Shown piece by piece: positions 56,284-64,000 of a stretch of 64,000 nucleotides of DNA. A program made the position numbers and the translations under genes. The DNA lies in the NCBI GenBank assembly GCA_003013855.2, contig ML058493.1, forward strand, positions 1,984,001-2,048,000. Direction: 5' to 3'. The notes under the pieces were generated by a model. That model worked only from the letters and a program-made list of their open reading frames with translations, did not search any database and had not been told where the DNA came from. Each line of letters starts with the position of its first letter. Within the stretch, counting starts at the first letter, position 1. The stretch is from Liriodendron chinense. Its lineage: Eukaryota > Streptophyta > Magnoliopsida > Magnoliales > Magnoliaceae.

Positions 56284-56909
56284 TGAGCCCTCTCCATTTA
56301 TAGTTCATCTCAGATCTCCTACCATGTCATCCGATCGAAAGCGAGCAGATCGGCTCATGGTCATTGAAAAGGCTCGCATCTCAACATGCGAGCAGCTCAG
56401 CTCGTGGTCGTTGAAAGGGGTCGCATCTCAACATGCGAGAAGTTATACCCGAGTCCGAGCATCCCCCACTTTTCTAGTACCAGCAGCCCGTATAAGCCGG
56501 TTTTGGGCTTATTTCTGTTCGTAGCTCCAAACCATAGGGGATCTCCATCAAGGAATGTAATCAACTAGATATCTAATTGGATTAGGCCATCCCCTTATCT
56601 AAGGATTAACAGGATAAACACCTTATCCCCTGAAATCAGCAGTAATCTTAAACGTTTTGCATAACAGACTGGATCACCCGGATCTGTATAAATAGATGAG
56701 TCCATAGGTGATAAAGGTACACAATCTCTAAGCTCATACGTCGCTTGTTTACTTTACAATCATGTCCCGTCTGACTTGAGCTTTGGAGGACCAACGGCTG
56801 GACGCCGGCCACCCTTAGTTTTCTCTTGTATTCTTTCAGGTTTGGAGGGAAGCCGGCTCGAAGGAAGGTAAACGTTTGGAGGATCCTGTTACTAAATCCG
56901 ACATTAACA
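56284..56909 (+). repeat. 5' LTR of the plus-strand Tat element
   Basis: Proposed start TGAGCCC at 56284; end CGACATTAACA at 56909, next to the PBS. TATAAATAG at 56687-56695. Two hairpins CTCGCAT-CTCAAC-ATGCGAG (56373-56392) and its copy (56420-56439), 47 bp apart, lie about 250-315 bp upstream. The left limit is inferred from the end of the neighbouring gag. Confidence 0.6.
56373..56439. repeat. Two copies of a 7-bp-stem inverted repeat
   Basis: CTCGCAT / ATGCGAG around CTCAAC, repeated with one outer change. Confidence 0.85.
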
Positions 56910-56912
56910 AAT

Positions 56913-56930
56913 TGACACCATTTGTGGAAA
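56913..56930 (+). other. Primer binding site (decayed)
   Basis: TGACACCATTTGTGGAAA resembles the Tat PBS TGGCGCCGTCTGTGGGAA, with G-to-A and C-to-T changes. Confidence 0.6.
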
Positions 56931-56979
56931 ACAGGTCATTAGGATTAGCCATTCTAATCACTGATCGTTATCTCCCACC

Positions 56980-58650
56980 ATGCCTCCCAAAAAGACGGTT
57001 CATCCTTCCACTTCAAGACAAACGTTACCTCCGCCTGACATTACTGAACCGGTGCCTAATGTCCCTCAGACTGCTTCGACGGGCATACCCCCTAGAAAGT
57101 CTAACGTGCCGTCACAAAACCCATTTTACGATGCATCCGGCAGTCAAGAGGACATTATGCGTTTCCTTGGAAACACAATTCTTACTATCAAAGCCGGGCT
57201 TCAAACCCTATCTAATCGGTTTGATCAACACTTTTCGGAACCACAACAGCAACCTCCAGAAGGAGCGTTGGTGCAGCCTATACCAGTAGCTTTCAGACAT
57301 TCTGCAGGCGAGCCACGAACCCAACCAAATCTTCCTTCAAATCGAATGCCACACAGCAATCAAGTCTCGGTACCTCCTCCACATTCTATACATTCCAATA
57401 GCTCCCTGCAATAACAATCTCAGGGGTCTGCCGTCGAAACTTCAAGCTACACCTTACCATGGGAATGAGATCTCATGAGAATCCAGAATCGCTTCGACGA
57501 TATGGAACAGCGGTATCGGTCTAACCTTCCACCTATTGCTCTTGCATCAATCCATCGATCTAAGTCTCCCTTCACCCGAGAGGTTATTAAGGCACCCTTG
57601 CCTAAGAAATACCAAACGCCTATCATCGCCCCGTATACAGGCACCAGCGATCCTCTCGAACATCTGGAGACATATAAGTCTCTTATGGAGCTGGAGGGAC
57701 ATGGTTCAGCAATTATGTGCAGGGCTTTCTCCTTAACTCTAAAGGATGCAGCGCGTACATGGTTTCGAGGCCTAAAACCTCGGTCTATCGGATCCTTCTC
57801 TCAATTATCGGAGCTCTTCCTCTCTCAGTTCATGGGGAGCATCCGTACCAAAAAGTCGACATCTCAATTAATGGATTTGAAGCAACAGCATGGGGAGACA
57901 ATTAAGGAGTTCACAGTTCGGTTCACTGCAGAAGCCGTCCAAACTAAAGGTTATACTGAAGATAAAGACCTCACTGCCCTTATAACTGAAATTACAAGCA
58001 AAAAATTCCGATTTGGCCTGGATAAAAACCCTCCTAAAACTATGACGGAATTCCAGGCCAAGGCTAAAAAATACATCAATGAGGAAGAAGTCGCTTTGGC
58101 GCATCACAGTATATAAGGCAAGAAGCTTAAGTCTGAGGAGATTTCTCCTCCGGATAAGAAATATCGGCGCGATCGACGGGACCGTTCCCCTAAGAAGCCC
58201 TACTCTGGTAAATATCATAATTATACACCTCTCAACCAATCTCCTAAGAAAGTATTAATGGAGATCAAACACAAGCCTTACATGAAGTAGCCTTCAAAGA
58301 TCAAGTCGGATCCTGAAAAAAGAGACAAGAGAAAATTCTGCTATTTCCACAAAGATCATGTGCACAACACCCAAGATTGTATAGCTCTGAAAGATCACAT
58401 TGAAGCTCTTATTCGAAAAAGGTCATCTCCGAAATTACGTAGCTCGATAGGATCGGTCATCGAAAAGGATGGAAGCCCCATCACAAAGGAAAAAAGTCAC
58501 CTCAGCATCATCGTTCGCAAGAAGATGCTGAACCTACTGGTGAGATCCGGACCATTGCTGGAGGACCGGCTTATGGGGGAGATTCTCAAGCATCAAGAAA
58601 ATCATACTCTAGCAAGGTGTTTCAGAAGCCCCAGCATATTTATTGGTTAG
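56980..58650 (+). pseudogene. Tat gag with zinc knuckle
   Basis: The frame starts MPPKKTVHPSTSRQTLPP and stops at 57412. The capsid-like region follows in 57475-58116 (TPIIAPYTGTSDPLEHLETY, AARTWFRGLKPRSIGSFSQL, TSQLMDLKQQHGETIKEF). After stops at 58114 and 58288 comes the zinc knuckle CYFHKDHVHNTQDC (about 58341), of the Tat type CxFHxDxGHxTxxC with the Gly replaced by Val. The basic stretch before it is typical for nucleic-acid binding. Confidence 0.8.
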
Positions 58651-59100
58651 AAAAGACGCCCGATGTATCGAATCCTAGCCATCATCCGATCTCTTTTTCT
58701 CTTGAAGATGCAGAAGGGATTCATTTCCCTCACGAGGACTCCATCGTGGTTGCATTAAACGTATCAAATTATTTAACCCATTGTATCATGTTGGATACAG
58801 GTAGCTCCACTGACGTTCTCTACCTGAAAGCTTTCAATAAAATGGCACTCGCCAGAAGTCTACTCAAACCAGTCTCAACTCCCCTCGTCGGCTTCGGGGG
58901 TGAAGTTGTAACACCGGAAGGAAGTATCGACCTTCCAGTCACCTTTGGAGAAAGCCCAGCAAAAACCACCATCTTCGTTAAGTTTCTCGTGGTGGATCGA
59001 AGATCAGCATACAACGCTATTTTGGGCCGACCTTCGCTCAACAAGATAGGAGCAGCTTTACACCCCTTGTACATGTGTATCAAATTCCCTACTCCAAATG
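58617..59100 (+). pseudogene. Aspartic protease with intact active site
   Basis: Frame 58617-59309 reads HFPHEDSIVVALNVSNYLTH, then the catalytic MLDTGSSTDVLYL and the flap/ILG motif YNAILGRPSLNKIGA. DTGSS is preserved, unlike the three Athila proteases in the window. The frame is shifted relative to the gag before it and to the RT after it. Confidence 0.85.
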
Positions 59101-60153
59101 GAGTCGGGGTCGTACGAGGAAATCAAAAGGAAGCTCCGAGCATGTTACAAAATCGCCGTACAAGATCGAAAGAAAGCCCAAGTAGCTCCTGTTATGTCGA
59201 TTACAGGAGACTCATCAGATGCCCCGATAGCTACAACGTTGGACCCAAGAGAGAGTGCTCTTCAATCAGGTACTCTAAGGGAAGAGACAGTCGCAATCCA
59301 CTTGTCTGAAGGAAAGCCGTCCAAGAAGGTTTACGTTGGATCTTCTTTAAGCGATGTCTTTCATGAAAATCTGATTCGTTTTCTCACCGAATATCAAGAT
59401 GTACTTGCTTGGTCCCATAGTGATATGCCAGGTAACGACCCCAACGTCATAGTGCATTGCCTGAATTTTAATCCGAAGCATAAACCTATTCACCAGCGTC
59501 GACGTGCCTTCACCCCAGAAAGACAAATGGTGATTAAAACTGAAGTCGAGAAGTTGTTGACCGTCAATTTCATAAAGGAAGTTGACTACCCAGAATGGGT
59601 CGCGAATGTGGTCCTTGTTCGAAAAGCTAATGGTAAGTGGAGAATGTGCGTGGACTACTCTGATTTGAACAAAGCATGCCCAAAGGATAGTTTCCCGACT
59701 CCGCGCATCGACCAGCTAGTTGATTCAACAGTAGAGCACGCCCTAATCAGTTTTATGGACGCCTACTCTGGTTATAACTAAATTATGATGCACCCGCCCG
59801 ATAGTTAACACACTGCCTTCATCACTAACCGTGGCTTGTATTGTTACAAGGTAATGCCTTTTGGTCTTAAGAATGCAGGAGCCACCTATCAGCACCTGGT
59901 CAATAAAATATTCACCACGCAAATTGGAAGGAATATGGAAGTTTATGTCGACGACATGCTCATGAAAAGCGTCATAGAAAACGACTACATCGCAGATCTT
60001 CGAGAAGCCTTCGACTTGATGAGGAAGTATCAGATGAAGTTAAATTCAGAAAAATATGCATTCAGGGTTTCCGCTGGGAAATTTCTTGGGTTTATGGTTG
60101 GCCAGCGAGGAATCGAAGCGAATCTCGAAAAAATAAAAGCTTTAATCGAATGA
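59098..60153 (+). pseudogene. Reverse transcriptase, YVDD intact but interrupted
   Basis: WVANVVLVRKANGKWRMCVD, then FMDAYSGYN followed by TAA (59779) where Gln is usual. A second TAA lies in PPDS-stop-HTAFIT. The frame resumes with MPFGLKNAGATYQHLV, VYVDDMLMKS (catalytic box) and FLGFMVGQRGIEANLEKIKA. Frame 59098-59781 covers the fingers, 59836-60153 the palm and thumb. Confidence 0.85.
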
Positions 60154-60683
60154 AGTCTCCATCCACTCTCAAAGATGTCCAACGACTGGTTGGTCGCATT
60201 GCATCATTGAATAGGTTTATTTCGTGTGCCTCTGATAAGTGCCTTCCTTTCTTTAAGCTTCTTCGAGCTACTGCAAAAATCGACTGGGTGTGGACTCCGC
60301 AATGCAATGAGGCATTTCAACAACTAAAGCAATATATGAGCGCGCCTCCTATTTTATCAAAACCTGTTTTACACGAGCAGCTCCTTCTTTATTTATCTAT
60401 GTCCTCTACGGCCGTTAGCGCCGCATTAATAAGAGAAGATTTTGGGGTACAAAGGCCCATTTATTATATTAGCCGAGAGATGGTGGATGCCGAAACTCGA
60501 TATTCTGATATGCAGAAATTAGCTCTCGCCTTAGTGACAGCTGCTCGAAAACTGCGACCATATTTCCAAGCTCACGCTATATTGGTACGTACGAATCACC
60601 CATTAAGACAAGTCCTTCAAAAACCTGAGGTTTTAGGGCGATTGACTAAATGGGCGATTGAGATCAGTGAGTATGATATATAG
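60150..60683 (+). pseudogene. RT connection and RNase H
   Basis: One base is missing between the thumb (KALIE) and MKSPSTLKDVQRLVGRIASL, so this frame is shifted. It contains LLLYLSMSSTAVSAALIRED (first Asp position is Ser-rich and lacks the usual Asp), YYISREMVDAETRYSDMQKL and the end ISEYDI before TAG at 60681, where Gln is expected. Confidence 0.78.
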
Positions 60684-60716
60684 TTCTGCCCAAGAACCGC
60701 GATTAAGGGTCAAGCT

Positions 60717-61200
60717 GTGACTGATTTCATTGCTAAATTTACATATTCTTCCTCCAACGATGACTCTGCGACCAGCGACCAGACCCCCTGGTCGCTATTT
60801 GTGGATGGGTCTTCACGGGCCACCGGTAGCGGAGCTGGCTTAATTTTAATTGCTCCTGACAGGTCGCATTTTCAATATGCTTTACGATTTGACACTCATG
60901 TCTCTAATAATGAAGCAGAATATGAGACTTTGATCGTCGGCCTCGAACTAGCAAATGTGCTCGCGATACAAAGTTTACTTGTTCATAGCGACTCTCAACT
61001 TATAGTTAACCAAGTGCTCGGCGAATTCGAGGCGAAAGAAGAGCGAATGGCTCTGTACAAATCCCAAGTACTTATCCTGCTCGTGAAGCTGAAGATATAT
61101 GAAATAATTCACATCCCTCGCGAGAAGAACAAGCTCACAGATTCCTTGGCAAAGCTAGCCTCTGCGCCGGAGTCTGAATTAATGTTATATGTTCCCATCG
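60717..61200 (+). pseudogene. Archaeal-type RNase H (aRH)
   Basis: WSLFVDGSSRATGSGAGLIL (Asp), NNEAEYETLIVGLE (Glu), LLVHSDSQLIVNQVLG (Asp), and NKLTDSLAKLA (last Asp). All catalytic acidic residues are visible in one uninterrupted frame that runs on into the integrase linker. Confidence 0.85.
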
Positions 61201-62480
61201 AGCATCTTCATAGTCTGAGTATTAGTCAAACGACCACAGAGCAAGTAGTCATAGTGCATTCCTCCCCATGTTGGATGGACCCTATCATCCTTTACCTCAA
61301 AGACGGGCAACTCCCAGATGATAAAAAAATCCGGCAAATTTGTCATCGTGCTGCCAGTTATACCTTACAAAATGGAATTTTACTACAAAAAAGCTTTACT
61401 TTACAATTCTTAAGGTGTCTTCATCCAGAAGAAGCGTTTCACGTTCTTGATGAAATACACCAGGGGGCATGTGGTAACTATCCTAAGAAACACTCCTTAG
61501 CATATAAAGCAATTAGGTAAGGGTATTACTGGCCCACCATGAAGGCGGACGCAATCGAATTTTCTAAAAAATGAGACAAATGCCAACGATACTCTCCAAT
61601 ACCCCGTGTACCATCTGAGCAGATGACGCCGATGGACGGCCCTTGGCCCTTCGCCCAATGGAGAGTCGATATCATCGGACCATTGCCCACCGAGAAAGGT
61701 CAGAACAGGTTTGCAATCTTAGCAGTCGATTATTTCACCAAATGGGTCGAGGCAAAGCCATTAACCACAATCGCCGAAAAGCAGACCACAAAGTTCATAT
61801 GAAGAAACATCATATGCCGTTATGGGCTCCCCCATACTATACTCACGGACAACGGAAAGTAGTTTGACAATGCCGCGTTCTCGGAGTTTTGTGAAAAATG
61901 GAAGATACGAAGTATTGGTACCTCCCCATATCATCTCCAGGCTAATGGGCAAGTTTAAGCAGTCAGCAAGATCATCAAACATCATCTAAAGACTAAGCTC
62001 GATGAATGTAAAGGCATGTGGCCAGAGCTTCTACCTGGAGTCTTATAGGCCTATAGAACTACAACTCGCACGTCTAACTAGAGAAACTCCTTTTTCTTTA
62101 GCATTCGGCACCAAAGCAGTTGTCCCAGTCGAAGTCCAAGTACCCTCGTACCGAATCGAGTAGTACGATTCCATGAATAATCAAGATGGTTTGAGGCTTC
62201 ATCTCGACCTTCTGAAAGAAAGAAGGGACGCATCCCAACTTCGCACAGCAGCTTACCAACAACGTGTTTCTTGCTATCATAATGCCAAAGTCCGCCCTAG
62301 AGCCTTCCAGCTCGGCGATTTGGTCCTTAAACAAAATCTTGGAATTCCTGCTCGCTCATTGGATCCGAATTGGGAAGGCCCTTACCGAGTTATCAAAATC
62401 GTGTGACTAGGTACATATTATCTCGAAGATATGCAAGGAAGGCCCTTACGTCGCCTTTGGCACATAGAGCATCTACTCCG
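61201..62480 (+). pseudogene. Tat integrase, catalytic Glu codon is a stop
   Basis: The zinc domain is decayed (GACGNYPKKHSLAYKAI, second His as Tyr, one Cys replaced by TGA at about 61572). The core shows WRVDIIGPLP (Asp) and TILTDNGK-stop-FD (Asp). Where the family has NGQAEAANK the sequence reads NGQV-stop-AVSK, so the third acidic residue is a TAA. The C-terminal module reads LGDLVLKQN...DPNWEGPYRVIKIV (GPY/F). Dead enzyme. Confidence 0.82.
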
Positions 62481-62906
62481 ATATTTTCCTTAACTCGATG
62501 CGAATCTGAATGATATTCAAATAAAGATGGATTGTATTTTGGTTTCCACCCCATTTGATTAGACCCGAATAGCCCCGAAGGGAATACATACATTCTCTTG
62601 GCCAAATCTTCTGCCCTCGGCAGAGTCAAAGCCTCAATCGATAGATCAGTCTATCTCTACAGTGGACATGGTCACCAAGACCCCCGGATTGAGCCTAGCT
62701 CATTATTTCATGAGTTAAGTACTCAGGCATTCAACATACAACCAACAAAAGCAAAAAGAATGAGAAACAACATACAATCCATAGTATGAAAAGGTTTTTT
62801 TTCATTCATTCTATTGACTAAAATAGTCGAGTCGTTTACAAAAGAAGAAAAGATACACTTGTGTGCAAAGAGAAAAAGAGGAGAAGGGGGGCAACTCAAA
62901 AATTAG
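62481..62906. other. Spacer between integrase and antisense ORF
   Basis: It contains GAATAGCCCCGAAGGG and CTTCTGCCCTCGGCAGAGTC, phrases common after pol in Tat elements. No protein domain. Confidence 0.6.
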
Positions 62907-63959
62907 TCATTCCTCATCCGGAGGAACTTCTCGACTCTCCGCCTCAGGGCCCACTTCAGGAGCACGTGCAGCATCTGTAGCTCCTGTGACCTCATTCTCG
63001 GCCGCAGCTCTCTCTTTAGCTGCGACCTCAAAGGCGACCCTCTCAAACTCCTCCACGTTGAAAGATGGAGTGATTTGTTGCATAACCCTGAGCGCAAAGT
63101 CGCGACCAGAGATATACGCTTCATAACGCTCCTCGTCGTAGAGTTGAGAGGTCCGGAACTCCAGAGCTGCACGAGGACCTTCCTCAGCCACCATCTTAAC
63201 GAAGGCCACTCTTTCTTCCTCCCAGTGGATGGAATCGTCTTTCAGCTGAGCAAGAGTCTTCTCAGCATCTTCAAACCGAGCCCGACAATCCTTGAGTCGC
63301 TCCTCGAGGGAGATCTTATCTTGGCGAAAGATCTCCTTCTCCTTCTCGCTCCTCGTATGCATCTCTTGGAGCTTGGCAAAATTAAGGTCCAATGACTGAT
63401 AACGATTAGTCAGGACTTGAACCTTGGCAATGAGGATTTGTTTCTCCTCATTTAGTTTGGTGACTAGGGCTTCTTGAGACTTTATTATGCGATCCCTTCC
63501 CTGGATCTTGCCCTCAATCAGTTTTTTCTTCTTCTCTCCCTTATTGTTGATGTGGCGGGCAGCATCGATGTCACACCTTGTTCGCAGTGTGAGGCCCAGA
63601 CTCTGTTCAAAGAACCAAAAGTGATCAGTCGAGTGAGCATAAAAAAAGAGGGAGAGAAGAAAATGGCGCTGACTTGTTACCTGAACTAGCCTCACTCCAA
63701 TGTCCGTGGAGAGAGCTTCTGGACTAGGTTCTGAGAGGCCCTCAAAGGAGTTGGGGGCAATGTTCTCAAATATAAACTCGCATATTGGATGCAAGTGTGG
63801 TGGGATGACGTAGACTCCCGACCCTGAAGGTTGGGCTACGACCATCTCGGAAGATTTTGCCTCGCGAGCAGTCGTAGGCTCCAAGGCAGGTGTGGCCGAT
63901 TCACGAGCAACATTGGGCCCGATGTCATCTCTCTCGGAGGAAGACTTGGCTCCGCCCAA
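62907..63959 (-). CDS. Antisense ORF of the Tat element, coiled-coil protein
   Basis: A 350-codon open frame, the longest intact one in this element, on the strand opposite to pol, as known for the extra ORFs of Tat elements. The visible N-terminal part ends FEGLSEPSPEALSTDIGVRL, followed by a 26-codon segment that is probably an intron (63603-63680). Then come a basic stretch (NNKGEKKKKLIEGKIQGR), a long heptad-rich coiled coil (about residues 135-260) and an Ala/Glu-rich tail. The start may lie further right, beyond the window. Function unknown; a dimeric structural or regulatory role is only a guess. Confidence 0.7.
   Translation of the reverse strand: MGGAKSSSERDDIGPNVARESATPALEPTTAREAKSSEMVVAQPSGSGVYVIPPHLHPICEFIFENIAPNSFEGLSEPSPEALSTDIGVRLVQVTSQRHFLLSLFFYAHSTDHFWFFEQSLGLTLRTRCDIDAARHINNKGEKKKKLIEGKIQGRDRIIKSQEALVTKLNEEKQILIAKVQVLTNRYQSLDLNFAKLQEMHTRSEKEKEIFRQDKISLEERLKDCRARFEDAEKTLAQLKDDSIHWEEERVAFVKMVAEEGPRAALEFRTSQLYDEERYEAYISGRDFALRVMQQITPSFNVEEFERVAFEVAAKERAAAENEVTGATDAARAPEVGPEAESREVPPDEE
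63603..63680 (-). other. Probable 78-nt intron inside the antisense ORF
   Basis: Minus strand: GTTCAG|GTAACAAG ... TTTGAACAG|AGTCTGG, with a T-rich tract and a CGACTGATC branch-point-like site before the acceptor. Length is divisible by three and there is no in-frame stop, so the unspliced frame also stays open (26 hydrophobic and His-rich residues). Splicing joins GVRLVQ to SLGLTLRT. Confidence 0.65.
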
Positions 63960-64000
63960 TTGCTCTTTGGCGAGTTATCAATGACCTCGATTATTGGTTG

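Larger units (their letters stand above)
56284..64000 (+). mobile_element. Second Tat-type element, plus strand, 3' end beyond the window
   Basis: LTR (about 56284-56909), PBS, gag, protease, RT, RNase H, aRH, integrase and an antisense ORF follow in the canonical Tat order. It begins where the gag of the minus-strand Tat element ends, so it probably inserted there. It has stops and frameshifts, many consistent with C-to-T changes (CAA/CAG to TAA/TAG). The 3' LTR must lie past 64000. Confidence 0.8.

Noticed and set aside
1..64000. Host protein-coding gene, tRNA or rRNA
   Set aside because: I looked on both strands and found only retroelement, PMD-type and low-complexity frames. The tRNA-like words are PBS sequences, not genes.

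Overview
This window is a stretch of plant nuclear DNA made almost entirely of nested LTR retrotransposons. I see no host gene, tRNA, rRNA or CRISPR array. The plant assignment rests on the element families: Athila-type Ty3/gypsy elements with a tRNA-Asp primer binding site, Tat/Ogre-type Ty3/gypsy elements with a second RNase H and antisense ORFs, a chromovirus with an initiator-Met PBS, a SIRE-like Ty1/copia LTR, and plant mobile domain (PMD) reading frames. The sequence does not identify the species. Nearly every reading frame carries stops or frameshifts, so these are old, decayed insertions.

Layout. 1-4.25 kb is AT-rich DNA holding a badly decayed Ty1/copia element (minus strand) and a foldback element. 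4.257-12.010 kb is a complete but non-autonomous Athila-like element on the minus strand, with gag and protease only. 12.725-18.572 kb is a second complete non-autonomous Athila-like element on the plus strand, whose internal region holds only an acidic, gag-derived ORF. 18.69-19.466 kb is a partial plus-strand Athila LTR whose terminus abuts the broken integrase of a minus-strand Athila element (19.467-26.321 kb, gag-pro-RT-RH-IN plus 5' LTR). 26.3-32.5 kb is a patchwork: chromovirus integrase tail, SIRE-like LTR, Athila protease fragment, a 300-bp tandem duplication and a small foldback. 32.53-34.29 kb is a chromovirus LTR, PBS and gag, cut off near the gag zinc knuckle.

34.29-56.28 kb is a very large minus-strand Tat/Ogre-type element. 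From its 5' (right) side it carries gag, an internal deletion, RT thumb, RNase H, archaeal-type RNase H and integrase. Then follow two plus-strand (antisense) PMD-like reading frames, tandem arrays with a period near 165 bp, a PPT and the 3' LTR. Inside it sits a roughly 5-kb LTR (39.163 to about 44.23 kb), which contains a solo Athila-like LTR (42.496-44.055) with a perfect 5-bp target duplication. A palindromic MITE inside a (TA)n tract splits the first PMD frame. At 56.284 kb a second Tat element begins on the plus strand (LTR, PBS, gag, protease, RT, RH, aRH, IN). Its antisense coiled-coil ORF contains a clean 78-nt intron and runs toward the right edge.

The most interesting pattern is architectural. 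In LTRs of at least seven otherwise different families, a short array of GC-rich or other palindromes lies within a few hundred bases upstream of the TATA box. The motif differs between families (CGACCGGTCG, GGGCGCCCGA, TTCGATATATCGAA, GGGCGGCCC, CTCGCAT/ATGCGAG), but the placement is the same, and array copy number differs between the two LTRs of the same element. The second notable feature is the tandem pair of PMD-like antisense genes carried by the large Tat element.
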